64,000 nt of DNA from Paractinoplanes polyasparticus (GTDB taxonomy: Bacteria > Actinomycetota > Actinomycetes > Mycobacteriales > Micromonosporaceae): assembly GCF_019710575.1 (NCBI RefSeq), contig NZ_JAHWFK010000057.1:1-64000 (forward strand), given 5' to 3'. This document shows positions 1 to 9,074 of this stretch, one piece after another. The position numbers and the translations under genes were made by a program. Within the stretch, counting starts at the first letter, position 1. Every line of letters begins with the position of its first letter. The notes beneath the pieces are model-generated. The model did not search any database, was not told where the DNA came from, and saw nothing but the letters and a program-made list of their open reading frames with translations.

Positions 1-250
1 CCAGGTTGTCGGAGGTGATCACCGGCTGCGGCGGGAACGAGACGACCTGCTCGCGCATGTCGACCTTGCTGCGCACCTTGTCGACGAACGGCACCAGCAG
101 GTTCAGACCGGGGCTGAGGGTTTTTCGGTAACGTCCCAGGCGCTCCAGGACGTCCATTCGCTGCTGCGGCACGATTCTGATGGTCTTGATCAGAACGATG
201 ACAGCGAACATGACGAGAAGAGCGACAAGGCTACCGACGATCGCATCCAT
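1..250 (-). CDS. SPFH/band-7 membrane protein (partial, N-terminal 83 residues)
   Basis: The gene starts with ATG at 250 and runs off the left edge. The visible part has an N-terminal hydrophobic segment (about residues 4-21) followed by IRIVPQQ...ERLGRY, then LVPFVDKVRSKVDMRE and FPPQPVITSDN. These are the usual opening of QmcA/stomatin-like SPFH proteins, which form oligomeric membrane scaffolds facing the cytoplasm. It follows an NfeD-like gene 35 bases upstream on the same strand; this NfeD-SPFH pairing is a well-known conserved operon. The rest of the protein, including the coiled-coil region, lies outside the window. Confidence 0.85.
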   Translation of the reverse strand, partial: MDAIVGSLVALLVMFAVIVLIKTIRIVPQQRMDVLERLGRYRKTLSPGLNLLVPFVDKVRSKVDMREQVVSFPPQPVITSDNL

Positions 251-285
251 GGTGCGTACTCCTCCGTACGTCGAATAACAGTGCA

Positions 286-741
286 CTACTGCTGACGATC
301 GGCTGAGCCCAGCAGATCATCGCGCCACACCAATGCGGTGCCCTGGTTCAGATCGACGACGCTGACCCGCTCGCCAGGAGGGTATGAGCCGGAGCCTTCG
401 AGAGCCCGCGCCTGCCAGAACTCACCGCCGACCTTCACCATGCCGCGATCGGCATTCACGTGTTCCACCACGACGGCCGAAGCGCCCTGTATCGGTTCTG
501 TGCCCAGGCCGTCCGGACCCGGCCGGCGTAGGTGGCGACGCAGCACCGGTCGCAGCGCCACGACAGTCGCAGCCGACACCCCGACAAAAACGCCCGCTTG
601 CAGCGGTACGGGCGCGCCGAGGGCAGCAGCCGCAGCCGCGGCGACCGCGCCGGCCGAGAACATGATCAAGAAAAGGGTGGCCGTGAAAATTTCCGCGACG
701 GCCAGAACCGTACCCAGAATAATCCACAAAATCACGTCCAT
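286..741 (-). CDS. NfeD-family membrane protein
   Basis: NfeD proteins pair with SPFH proteins, as here with the gene just downstream. The protein has two hydrophobic helices in the first 60 residues (MDVILWIILG..., then an Ala/Val-rich stretch), an Arg-rich loop, and a C-terminal soluble part with GASAVVVEHVNADRGMVKVGGEFW, which resembles the OB-fold of NfeD. I chose ATG at 741 because family members begin at this MD-hydrophobic sequence. An upstream ATG at 777 would add 12 polar residues. Neither start has a clear ribosome-binding site. Confidence 0.8.
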   Translation of the reverse strand: MDVILWIILGTVLAVAEIFTATLFLIMFSAGAVAAAAAAALGAPVPLQAGVFVGVSAATVVALRPVLRRHLRRPGPDGLGTEPIQGASAVVVEHVNADRGMVKVGGEFWQARALEGSGSYPPGERVSVVDLNQGTALVWRDDLLGSADRQQ

Positions 742-1338
742 GATTCGATACTTGCACGGCTCCGCAGATTCGGCCATGAGAGTTTGCTGAGGATGACGGA
801 CAAAGCCAACGACGTCTTGTTGTCATATAAAAGTCATCATTTCGTGCACCGTCCGACATTATTTTCATAAACCCGATCGTGCTTGCCCGCCGCAGCCTCT
901 CGCCCGCGATCGGATACGAACGCTGTCCGATCCGGCACGCCCCGGACTCGGCACCGATCCACCGTGGAACAGGCACCGCTAGCTTTCCCGGTGCCAAGAT
1001 AACCGTGCTCGGAGAGCCTCAGTCCTGAATGAAAGAAGATCCCGGCGCTGTTCATACCAGCACCGTTGATGCGAACTGGTGTCTGTGTGCGATTCCTGCA
1101 GAATAATCGGAAAGAAACCGGCACATGGCTGGGGGCGATACGTCCGTGAAAAGCCGATCAAGTGGCCGCGTCGGCCTTTGTCACACGATGAAGATGCCGC
1201 CGAAGGCTTTCCGCCATGTGCCGGGTGATTACTTGAACCAGACCAGTTCGGGTGAACAGCGTCGGCGGGATCGACTGGGAACCACGTCGACGTGGCATGC
1301 CACCGGGCCACCCATTAACCGTCTCTGAGGGAGTCGCT
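742..1338. other. intergenic region, no gene recognised
   Basis: About 600 bases separate the minus-strand NfeD/SPFH pair from the plus-strand stress operon. It contains an AT-richer patch around 820-870 that could hold promoter elements, but I see no convincing -35/-10 pair. I looked for a DosR/DevR-type palindrome upstream of the stress protein and did not see one. Small frames here have no homology I recognise. Confidence 0.4.
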
Positions 1339-2292
1339 ATGCCGGACGTTCAGCCGCAGACACGCCGGACCGCCGGCTTGCACGGCCCCGCTACGGTCGT
1401 CGTCGGCGTGGATGGCACCGACGGCGCCATCACCGCCGTGCGCTGGGCGGCAACCCATGCCCGGGCAACCGGCGCCCGGTTGCAACTCATCGAGGCTGTC
1501 AAGGAGTCGGTGAGCGCGACGATCACCCTGCCCGCGCCGGTGAGCTTCACGGGCGTCGCCCCCCGCTCCAGGGCACGTCCCGGCGGGCGCGCGCTGGCGC
1601 TGGCCACCGCGGAGGCCCGCCTGTTCGCCCCGAACGTCGAGATTTCCGGCCGCATCGAGCTGGGCGGCGGCGCAGACGTACTGGTCGCCGCATCGGCCGG
1701 CGCGGACTTGCTGGTCGTCGGCTCGCGGGGTCCGGGCCGGCTGTCCGGATCACTGGCCGGTTCGGTCGGTATGCGGGTAGCGACGCAGGCGCACTGCCCC
1801 ACCGCAGTGATCTGCGGCGACGGTGACGCCAACGGACCGGTGGTGGTGGCGGTCGACGGGTCGCAGACTTCGATACCGGCCCTGCGATTCGCCTTCGCCG
1901 AGGCAGCCCGCCGGCGCGCGGGCCTGATCGCCGTGCACGCCTGGACGCCGCCGGTCATACCGATCGGGGCCGGACAGTCCATCGTCCACCCGATGGCCAC
2001 TGATCCGGTTCGTACCGAGCTACGCCGGGCCGCCGGACGACTGGTGACCAGCGTGATGGCGCCGTGGCGCTCCGCGTTCCCGCACGTCGACGTCGTCGAA
2101 CTGGTGCTGGAGAACTCAGCCGAGGTGGGCTTGCCGCACAGCACAGCGGGCGCAGTCCTGGCGGTTGTCGGCTCGCGCGGACGTGGCCGGCTTTCGAGCC
2201 TTCTGTTCGGCTCGACGAGCCAGGCGATGCTGAGCGGGGCCGACTGCCCGGTGGTCGTGGTCCGCGAGGCGCGCGCATCGAACGACTCGTGA
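1339..2292 (+). CDS. universal stress protein, two UspA domains
   Basis: The protein (317 residues) has two UspA domains in tandem. The first has VVVGVDGTDGA near its start and VVGSRGPGRLSGSLAGS near its end; the second has VVVAVDGS and VVGSRGRGRLSSLLFGS. The G-2x-G-9x-G(S/T) pattern is the ATP-binding type of UspA. Tandem UspA proteins are common in actinobacterial hypoxia and stress responses. I chose ATG at 1339 because a GAGGGAG purine run lies just before it; a start at 1252 would add an unrelated Arg/Pro stretch. The stop overlaps the next start (GTGA), so the three genes 1339-4570 look like one translationally coupled operon. Confidence 0.9.
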   Translation: MPDVQPQTRRTAGLHGPATVVVGVDGTDGAITAVRWAATHARATGARLQLIEAVKESVSATITLPAPVSFTGVAPRSRARPGGRALALATAEARLFAPNVEISGRIELGGGADVLVAASAGADLLVVGSRGPGRLSGSLAGSVGMRVATQAHCPTAVICGDGDANGPVVVAVDGSQTSIPALRFAFAEAARRRAGLIAVHAWTPPVIPIGAGQSIVHPMATDPVRTELRRAAGRLVTSVMAPWRSAFPHVDVVELVLENSAEVGLPHSTAGAVLAVVGSRGRGRLSSLLFGSTSQAMLSGADCPVVVVREARASNDS

Positions 2293-3560
2293 CGATCGTG
2301 CCCGCTCGGCCGTTCTCAACGCGATCCAGTACGGACCGGCGATGGAAGAACCGGGCTCGTCAGGCTTGGAGGTACGGGCCCGCCCGATGGCGAGGTCTGC
2401 CGTTGGCATTGACATTCGTGGCGACGGTGGGCGCCGTCGACCTCGTGTTCCGGTCACGGGCGGTGTTCATGGGCTTTCTGGCGTTGGCGCCGCTGTTCGC
2501 GGCTGCCGGGGAAAGCGCTCGCCGGACAGCTTTCGTGGCTCTGACCGCTTCGGTGGTCGCGGTATCAGCCGGGCTGGTGAACGGCATCTTCGGCAGTGTC
2601 GATCACCTGTTGCGGGTGGCGGTCGTGATCACCGTCGGCGTGGTCGCGGTGTACGTGGCCCGGGCCCGTGACTCACGGGAACAGCGGTTGCGGCAGCTGA
2701 CTGCAATCGCCCAGGCCACTCAACGTGCGGTGCTGCGTACAGTCCCCGGCCAGATCGGTGACGTGGCGTTTGCCACGCGATATCTGTCGGCGTACGAGAC
2801 CGCCGAGGTGGGCGGCGACTTCTACGAGGTTGTCGCCACGCCGTACGGCGTTCGGGCACTGCTCGGTGACGTCTGCGGCAAAGGGCTGGGCGGCGTGCGG
2901 CTGACTGCCACGCTCAACGGCGCCTTCCGCCAGTCCGCCGCTCAGCGGCGTGATCTGTCGCAGGTCGCCGTGGACCTGGATCGGGCCGTCGCTCAGGACG
3001 GTGATCGCACTGACGCCGGCGGGTTGAAATTCGCGACCGCGGTCCTGGTCGAATTCCGCGCCAAGGAGGTGGTGACGATCAACTGCGGCCACCTGTCGCC
3101 GATACTGTGTCGGCGTGACGGTGGCGTCCGGCTGCTGCACCCGAGTTGCCGTCACGTACCTCTCGGTCTCGGCTTAACTGTGCCGCCGCCCGTGCCGGAC
3201 TGCCACACCTGGCAACCCGGCGACCGGTTGTTCCTTTACACCGATGGCCTGATCGAAGCCCGCGACGGCGAGGGCCAGTTCCTGCAAACGCGGCAGATCT
3301 ATCCGCACCTGTCGGCGGAGAGCCGTGATACCTGCCTGGACGGTGTCCTCATCGAACTGCTCGAGCACACCGGGGGGCGTACCGGGGACGACGCGGCGCT
3401 GTTGCTCGCCGAGTACCGACCGGACGTAGCCGCGCATACTGCTCCGATGGCGTCCCCGTCAGGCATCACTGTGGACATACGCCGAGTCAGTGAGCGGCTC
3501 GTCGATACTGCCTCTGGAGGATTTGGTGCCGAGACGGTGACCGATACGGTGCGCGAGTGA
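2289..3560 (+). CDS. membrane-anchored SpoIIE/PP2C-type serine phosphatase
   Basis: The protein (423 residues) begins with a basic segment and about four hydrophobic helices (LALTFVATVGAV..., FMGFLALAPLF, AFVALTASVVAV, LLRVAVVITVGVVAVYVA), followed by a linker helix and a C-terminal phosphatase domain of the RsbU/SpoIIE type. Landmarks are AEVGGDFYEV, LLGDVCGKGLGG, INCGHLSPIL and LFLYTDGLIEARDGEG, which hold the metal-binding Asp residues. Such enzymes dephosphorylate STAS anti-anti-sigma factors in general-stress partner switching; a STAS gene lies at 14364. GTG at 2289 overlaps the previous stop by 4 bases; translation from any earlier in-frame codon would run inside the stress-protein gene. 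Confidence 0.88.
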   Translation: MTIVPARPFSTRSSTDRRWKNRARQAWRYGPARWRGLPLALTFVATVGAVDLVFRSRAVFMGFLALAPLFAAAGESARRTAFVALTASVVAVSAGLVNGIFGSVDHLLRVAVVITVGVVAVYVARARDSREQRLRQLTAIAQATQRAVLRTVPGQIGDVAFATRYLSAYETAEVGGDFYEVVATPYGVRALLGDVCGKGLGGVRLTATLNGAFRQSAAQRRDLSQVAVDLDRAVAQDGDRTDAGGLKFATAVLVEFRAKEVVTINCGHLSPILCRRDGGVRLLHPSCRHVPLGLGLTVPPPVPDCHTWQPGDRLFLYTDGLIEARDGEGQFLQTRQIYPHLSAESRDTCLDGVLIELLEHTGGRTGDDAALLLAEYRPDVAAHTAPMASPSGITVDIRRVSERLVDTASGGFGAETVTDTVRE

Positions 3561-4570
3561 ACGGCGAGACGGACCGGGACGACGGTCGTGTTATCCTGCC
3601 CCTTCGGCGGCCCGGCCCTGTGCGCACCATGGCGATCCGCCTCGGGCTTGCGTTCGCCGCTGTAGTGACCATGAGCGTGACCGTGCTGCTCGACCGTGAT
3701 GGGTACACCGACAACCATGACGGACAGGTCTCGTTCCTCGACGCCTTGTATTACGCGACGGTGAGCCTGTCCACCACCGGCTACGGCGACATCGTCCCGG
3801 TCTCGGACACGGCACGGTGGGTGAACGTCGCCGTGATCATGCCATTGCGGGTCTTCTTTCTCGTCCTACTGGTCGGCACCACCTTCGAGGTGCTCACCGC
3901 TCGTACTCGCCGACAATGGAAACTGAGCCGTTGGAGGGAAAAGTTGCGCGGGCACACGGTCGTCGTCGGATATGGCAACAAGGGCCGAGCCGCCGTCAAG
4001 GCGCTATGCGAGGGCGCCGACACAGAGCCGAGATTCGTCATCATCGACAGCGTGGCGACGATGGCCGAGGAGGCACGAGACGACGGCCATGCCGCAGTCG
4101 TCGGCGACGCCACCCGGGCAATGATCCTCAAGCACGCGGGCGTGGACAGCGCCACCCGCATCATCGTTGCGGCAGACCGGGACGACACGGCCGCACTCGT
4201 CACCTTGAGCGTTCGTCAGCTGAACCGCGATGCCGTTATCGCCGTCGCGGTCCGCGCCTCGGAGAACGTGCCACTGCTCCGGCAGAGCGGGGCCACGACA
4301 GTCATCACCTCTTCGGAGGCTGCCGGGCGTCTGCTGGGCCTCGCCGCCCAGAGCCCGGCCACCGGGGATGTGATCGGTGACCTGCTGATCCAGGGCCACG
4401 GCCTGCACCTCATCGACCGGCCGGCCCGACCGGAGGAGGTCGGATCCTCCCCCGCGGAGTGTGAGGACATGGTGCTTGCCGTGGTGCGAACGGGAAAGCT
4501 GGTGCGCTATGACCAGATCGGCGCCTTCGCTGCGGACGACCGACTGATCCAGGTACGGGCCCGCGCCTGA
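3557..4570 (+). CDS. two-helix potassium channel with RCK/TrkA-N domain
   Basis: Residues 25-115 form a pore module: a helix (LGLAFAAVVTMSVTVL), a pore loop with the selectivity signature TTGYGD at 73-78, and a second helix (PLRVFFLVLLVGTTFEVL). A cytoplasmic Rossmann domain follows, with the nucleotide-binding motif VVVGYGNKGRAA near 136-147 and an acidic residue after the second strand (VIID). This is the classical Ion_trans_2 plus TrkA-N layout of ligand-gated bacterial K+ channels. GTG at 3557 overlaps the phosphatase stop by 4 bases. Its coupling to a stress protein and a phosphatase suggests a shared stress role, which is inference. Confidence 0.9.
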   Translation: MNGETDRDDGRVILPLRRPGPVRTMAIRLGLAFAAVVTMSVTVLLDRDGYTDNHDGQVSFLDALYYATVSLSTTGYGDIVPVSDTARWVNVAVIMPLRVFFLVLLVGTTFEVLTARTRRQWKLSRWREKLRGHTVVVGYGNKGRAAVKALCEGADTEPRFVIIDSVATMAEEARDDGHAAVVGDATRAMILKHAGVDSATRIIVAADRDDTAALVTLSVRQLNRDAVIAVAVRASENVPLLRQSGATTVITSSEAAGRLLGLAAQSPATGDVIGDLLIQGHGLHLIDRPARPEEVGSSPAECEDMVLAVVRTGKLVRYDQIGAFAADDRLIQVRARA

Positions 4571-4648
4571 CGACACGCGGCAGGGCAGGGAACTCGACCG
4601 CCCCGTGCGCGCACGCGCCGCCACCGGCGCCTCGCCCCTCGCCGCTGG

Positions 4649-5065
4649 TCAGCGGAAGATCCGGCCGTTGCGGGCGGCGGAGCCTGGGCCTCGGTAGGGG
4701 GTAGTCGCGTAATACTCGTACAGCTCGGAGAAGTGCTTGTCCCCGTCGATCAGGTCGGGGTCGTATCCCGGAGCGCCGGCGATCTGCACGCGAGATCGAT
4801 CGATGATGACCTCGTCCTGCGTCCCGCGTTCCACCATGTTCGCGGGTACGTACAACGGCGTCGCTCCGACGCCGAAGAGTCCGCCGTGCTCGACCCGCAG
4901 CAGCCGCACCTTCTGCTGCTCCGGATCAATCAGCAGATCCTCGACCTTGCCGATCTCGTGACCGTCCTGGTCGACGACCTTGCGTCCGCGAATGTCCTGG
5001 CGGGGATCGAGCAAGAGATGACTGCTGTCGCTCAGTCGCGTCAAGGTGCCGAACTCTGAAGTCAT
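4649..5065 (-). CDS. PRC-barrel domain protein
   Basis: This 138-residue protein has the PRC-barrel core IRGRKVVDQDGHEIGKVEDLLIDPEQQKVRLLRVE in its middle (residues about 25-60), followed by PLYVPANMVE, which is common in soil actinobacterial PRC-barrel proteins thought to respond to stress. The tail (FSELYEYYATTPYRG) is Tyr-rich. ATG at 5065 follows GGGAGATCACC, a good ribosome-binding site. The frame stays open upstream for 130 more codons, but that part is Arg/Ser-rich and not protein-like. It faces the K+ channel gene tail to tail. Confidence 0.85.
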   Translation of the reverse strand: MTSEFGTLTRLSDSSHLLLDPRQDIRGRKVVDQDGHEIGKVEDLLIDPEQQKVRLLRVEHGGLFGVGATPLYVPANMVERGTQDEVIIDRSRVQIAGAPGYDPDLIDGDKHFSELYEYYATTPYRGPGSAARNGRIFR

Positions 5066-5337
5066 GGTGATCTCCCTTTCCGCGGCCGGCGTACGCCCGG
5101 GGCTTCCCGATACGACCTCAAGAGTTGACCGCAGTCTCGACAATCGATCCGCTACTCCATGACAGCTGGATGACAACCCTGCGCCGGCTCCGCGGTGGAC
5201 TGCTCCGCCGGCCACAGGGCATGTCTCGGTGCGATCCCGCCGAAGGGACGCTACGAACCTCATCCGCCTTCGGCGTCGCGGCCTCTCGGTTCCTGCGGCG
5301 CGTCGGTCGCCTGGCCGCCACGCCGTTGGTCCCTTTG

Positions 5338-5670
5338 AGGCTCCTGCAGGAGGAGACACTGCTGCTCTTCCCCCGCCAGCTTGCGCCCGCCTACTACGAC
5401 GAGATCGTCGCCGCCTGCCAGCAAGCGGGCTTCTCACCCGACGTCCGTGCCTTCGACGAGCCACCCGTCAGCGCCTGGCTCGCTCGCCTCTCCAGCGGAC
5501 GTGAGGTCGGGCTGGCCCCGTCGGCATTCGCAGAACACGCAGCACGAGCCGGCACCGAAATCGTGCGGCGCGATGTAACCGGGCCGTCCATCATGGCCAA
5601 GCTCTCGTTGACGTGGGCTTCGAACGATCCATCGCCGGCCATGGCGTGCGTCTTGGCCTCAGCCCGGCAG
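5338..5670 (+). pseudogene. LysR-type regulator fragment (substrate-binding domain end)
   Basis: This stretch reads LLLFPRQLAPAYYDEIVAAC, then ARLSSGREVGLAPSAF and LSLTWASNDPSPAM. These match the last part of a LysR effector-binding domain, where the final motif is usually a hydrophobic-x-W-x-x-x-D-P-S-P run. No DNA-binding helix-turn-helix lies upstream in any frame, and downstream the frame runs into unrelated sequence. It is a remnant of about 110 residues, not a working regulator. Confidence 0.6.
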
Positions 5671-5721
5671 TGTGTGCCGTGCAGCAGATCACCGCGCTGG
5701 CCGCCCCACGACGGTCGGACG

Positions 5722-5854
5722 CACCGTTATCAGCTGTCCGGGCTGCTCGTCTGCGCGGTGTACGGGCGCCGGCCGGGGGTATGGGGTGAACGCGCGGCCG
5801 GGGTACCGCTGCTGGAACGGACACACCACAAGGCTGGCTATGAATTCTGACTGA
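5722..5854 (+). pseudogene. serine-recombinase zinc-ribbon fragment
   Basis: In one frame it reads YQLSGLLVCAVYGRRPGVWG and in the next NARPGYRCWNGHT. Together they recall the zinc-ribbon of large serine recombinases (SGLLxCxxCGRRM...YxCxxGH), but the match needs a change of frame and the second Cys of the first knuckle is Tyr. No catalytic domain is present. It lies directly after the LysR fragment. Confidence 0.4.
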
Positions 5855-6499
5855 GTGCGCACATCGAGGTCTCCACCCTGCGCAACGTCGGGTCACGAAC
5901 CACCGGAACGGCAAGTTCGAGATTGTCGACTTCAACGACAACGCGTCAGTGGTCTGCTGAAGAGCGTCTCTCGGACCCCGGTCTGGTCCAGAGCAACGGC
6001 CTGCTCGGGCAGGAGAATGAAGTGCTGCCCCGGCCCCGGCGTACCTGCCCGCCACGACGACCCAAAGTTCGGCTACCGGTTCCTGGCCGAAAAAGCCCGC
6101 GCAGCCGGACAGCCGATGGTCGAACGCACCGCCGGCAACGCCCTGCACAACGTCGCAGCGCATGCACGGCTTGAACGTGCTACCCGCAGCCGCCGAGTCG
6201 AGCGGTCATCCGTCGGGGTCCTACCCTGGATGATGCCTCAAAGGCGGAACCGGGACACGACGCTGCTCAGCTCGACCGCCATCCGCGCCAGCCCGGCCGT
6301 TGCCTGCTGAGTCTCGGCGACGCCCTGGTTGGTGGCCCGAGCGGCCTGGGCAACGCCGGCGCATGTGACCTTCTCCTCAAGAGATTGAAGGTCATCGATG
6401 TTAATTTAAGGGCACGGAGGCTTCACCAATACGTTTCGTCGGCTGACGTGAGTCCTGAACGGACTGCGCCTCCGCGCGCCGGCCGAACGGGAAGGTGCC
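5855..6499. other. decayed region before the secreted-nuclease-like gene
   Basis: Up to 5960 a frame reads NGKFEIVDFNDNASVVC and then stops, which weakly recalls the end of a histidine-phosphatase-family protein. A transposase scrap follows (listed separately). From 6200 to 6499 I see no protein-like frame. The promoter of the 6500 gene is probably in the AT-richer stretch around 6380-6440, but I cannot mark its elements with confidence. Confidence 0.3.
6044..6170 (+). pseudogene. IS3-type transposase fragment
   Basis: About 35 codons read PARHDDPKFGYRFLAEKARAAG then QPMVERTAG. This matches the segment of IS3-family OrfB proteins around the FGYRFIADEL motif that precedes the DDE core. No DDE residues, no OrfA and no terminal repeats are visible, so it is an isolated scrap. 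Confidence 0.45.
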
Positions 6500-7786
6500 G
6501 TGTTGTTCAAGCGTCCTTTCTACGCCGCCACCATGACCGTCGCCGCGCTCACGATGGCGGCAACCGCCGTCCCCGCCTCGGCGGCCGCCGCCGAGTCCAC
6601 CCACGGCCGGCTGATCACCACCGTCACACCTGAGCGCGCGAGCACGCCGGAGCCGATCACCACCGCGGTCCGCACCCTGGGCGCACAGCAGTGCACACCC
6701 ACCCCCGCCGGGTCGCGGGAACGCCGAGCCGGCGGCGTGGCCTTCTGCGTCCGTTCCAGCAACGACACCGCAACCGCGTGGACGACGGCGAAAGCCGCAG
6801 CAGGCGACGCGCTCACCTGCTCGGTGACCGGCTCGAACCAGATGCGCTACCAGCGGTTCGAATCCTGCCTGAAGATCACCGTCTCCGGCACGCTGGTCAA
6901 CTCCAACGGGACCCCGATCGGCACCGCCACGCTCAACTTCGTCAACAGCGTCACCCTCAACGCCACCTCCACGGCCTTCGACCAGCAAATAACCGCGACC
7001 GTGTCCAACACGACAGGCTCGGTCAGCCAGGTCGCGGTCAGCCTCACCGCGTCCTGCACCTCGGCCTGCAGAACCACCAAAGCGAACCCATGGACCGGTA
7101 CCGCCCTGCTCAGCCGCGGACAATCCGCCACCGGCACCGTTTCGCACGCCGAAACCCTCGCCAAGAACACCCAGGACAGCTTCCGGTTGCGCTACAACGC
7201 ATTCATCACCGTGCCCAACGCCATCCCCGCCCAGCCGACAGCCTCCTGGGACGGCACCATCGACATCCGCTGCGACAACGCCGTCACCGCCTCCCCCGGC
7301 TGCGTCTACCCCACCGCCATCCCCGACCTTCAACTGTCAGCCGGCACCTACAACGCAGCCGCCATCACCTACCTGTGGGCGCAGCTCTACCTTCCCGACA
7401 GCTGGGGCGCCGACACCCCGCTACGCCGGCTCGCCAGCGACTCCGCGGCCAACACCAACCGCAGCAGAACCTGCGAAGACGGCACCTTCATCCACCTGCC
7501 CGACCCGCCCATCGTGGACGACTCCTGCGACGAGTTCCCCTTCGCCAAAACCTACGAGGGCGGCACCCTAGGCAGCTTCTGCGCGGACATCGCACCCATC
7601 CTCGAAGACGGTCAGTGGCAGATCTACGAAGCCAACCCCAACAAGCCCGTCACCGGCAACGAACCCTGCGTCCGCGGCCACGTCAACCTCGACGACAACG
7701 AGGCCGCCGGTGGCGAGCTCGGCCGCTTCACCCAACGGGTCCGGCTGCTCGACCTCGACAAGTACACCCTGACCATCACCACCTGA
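6500..7786 (+). CDS. secreted protein with NucA/NucB-like nuclease domain
   Basis: The 428-residue protein starts with a Sec signal peptide (LFKRPFYAATMTVAALTMAATA, cleavage after PASAAAA). A long Thr/Ser/Asn-rich beta-type region with several Cys pairs follows (about residues 60-270). The C-terminal 100 residues contain DDSCDEFPFAKTYEGG (Cys near 343) and later NEAAGGELGRF; CDEYPFAST-x-GG and an N...G..L..F element are hallmarks of NucA/NucB deoxyribonucleases. It is therefore probably an exported DNase. GTG at 6500 is preceded by GGGAAGG. A DUF6461-like gene follows 40 bases downstream. The Arg usually seen before the CDE motif is not obvious, so activity is uncertain. Confidence 0.7.
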   Translation: MLFKRPFYAATMTVAALTMAATAVPASAAAAESTHGRLITTVTPERASTPEPITTAVRTLGAQQCTPTPAGSRERRAGGVAFCVRSSNDTATAWTTAKAAAGDALTCSVTGSNQMRYQRFESCLKITVSGTLVNSNGTPIGTATLNFVNSVTLNATSTAFDQQITATVSNTTGSVSQVAVSLTASCTSACRTTKANPWTGTALLSRGQSATGTVSHAETLAKNTQDSFRLRYNAFITVPNAIPAQPTASWDGTIDIRCDNAVTASPGCVYPTAIPDLQLSAGTYNAAAITYLWAQLYLPDSWGADTPLRRLASDSAANTNRSRTCEDGTFIHLPDPPIVDDSCDEFPFAKTYEGGTLGSFCADIAPILEDGQWQIYEANPNKPVTGNEPCVRGHVNLDDNEAAGGELGRFTQRVRLLDLDKYTLTITT

Positions 7787-7825
7787 ACCCTCGAACCACC
7801 CACACCCAGCCGCTACCCTGGCACC

Positions 7826-8476
7826 GTGGACAACGACTGGGCCTGGGCGACACACGACGACAACCCCGGATTCTGTCTCACCTTCGTCCGGGACCGGGAC
7901 CCCGCCACCGTGGCTCACCTGCTCGGTGGCGGGCCCCCGCAATCCATGACCCGTGAGGACGCCACCCACACCTATCCCCTCACTCTGCCCGGCAGCGTCC
8001 TGCGCCTGGGCGCCACCGAGACCTGGACGTACTGCTATGAGGACCGCGCCCCCACAGCCTCCCGCAAGGCCCTGCGGGAACGGTTGTCCGACGGCACCGA
8101 CGTCGTGCAGGTCGTCAAGAGCGGCGACGGCATGACCATCGCCCGCCGCCTGAACAACGGCCGCACCCTCGAACAATTCGAACCAGGACCCACCGCCGCG
8201 CCCCGCGGCGACCATCCCGCGATCCTGCTCGAACTGGTCAACCGTGCCCTCACCGACCGGCCACACACCGGCAGGCTGGCCGCCGCGCTGCATGCCGCCG
8301 GCGAATACGTCGGCGCGGTCGTCACCCGGCAAGACCTCGACGGCCCCCTACCGACCTCCTACAGCACCCACCCACCCCACCCCACCCCACCACCGTCCAC
8401 CCCCGCCCCGGCAGGCCTCGGACGACGCCTCGCCACCATCGCCATCCCCGGCCAACCCGGCGACCACACCACCTGA
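7826..8476 (+). CDS. DUF6461-like protein
   Basis: The 216-residue protein has a soluble domain (residues about 1-165) with GFCLTFVRDRDPATVAHLLGG, TWTYCYEDRAP, LRERLSDGTDVVQVV and LEQFEPG. This order matches DUF6461 proteins, whose function is unknown. The last 45 residues are Pro/Ser-rich and disordered (THPPHPTPPPSTPAPAG). There is no signal peptide. It starts at GTG 7826, forty bases after the secreted nuclease-like gene, so the two are probably co-transcribed. A protective role against that protein is possible but purely contextual. Confidence 0.7.
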   Translation: MDNDWAWATHDDNPGFCLTFVRDRDPATVAHLLGGGPPQSMTREDATHTYPLTLPGSVLRLGATETWTYCYEDRAPTASRKALRERLSDGTDVVQVVKSGDGMTIARRLNNGRTLEQFEPGPTAAPRGDHPAILLELVNRALTDRPHTGRLAAALHAAGEYVGAVVTRQDLDGPLPTSYSTHPPHPTPPPSTPAPAGLGRRLATIAIPGQPGDHTT

Positions 8477-9074
8477 ACGCCCTGCACACCGCCGGATGAC
8501 TCCGTTGCGCCGCTCTGAGGCTCGTCGGTGCCGCGGCCGTCGGGTTCGGTGTCGCGGCTGTCGTGCCCGGTGCCCTCCTCCTCGCGCCGGTGAGCGTCGC
8601 GGGACAATGTTCCCACCACGCACCCACATACGGGTGAATCGGACCGAGCAATCACCGGTGGCCGTACACCGTGTCGGGTTCGAGTTCGTGCTCACGAGCC
8701 AGCACTCAGCCCTCGTGGACGTTTTGCAGGCTGTCACCCAGCCGCGGTTTTCGGATGCTGCCGGCACAACCGGCCGTACTCGGCCTTCGCCGCCGCCTCC
8801 GTCACGAAGCCGGACGGCCGTGCTTGCATCCGGATCCCGCCGTGGTCGCGGCCCGTTTCCAGCCGGAAGCCAAACAACCGTCACCGAATCTTGAGATCGC
8901 ACCGGTATGGGACATGACTCGGCCCTCGGCGCCAGTCATGGCTCCAGATCGGCCACCGGCGACGATCTGTCTGGTACGGGCCGGTTGTCACGCGATTGTG
9001 CATGTTCCGGGGCATGCTTGCCACCCGGGACGGCCACGCTGAAACGGTCCATCATTTCCAGAAGGGAGTCTCTC
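8477..9074. other. gene-poor stretch
   Basis: About 600 bases with no frame I recognise on either strand. A minus-strand frame near 8790-8850 reads EAAAKAEYGRLCRQHPKTAAG before stopping; this is protein-like but too short to name. The GAAGGGAG ribosome-binding site of the next gene is at the end. Confidence 0.35.

Noticed and set aside
1200..1338. DosR/DevR-type palindrome upstream of the universal stress gene.
   Set aside because: No sequence close to the known GGGACT...AGTCCC pattern is present.
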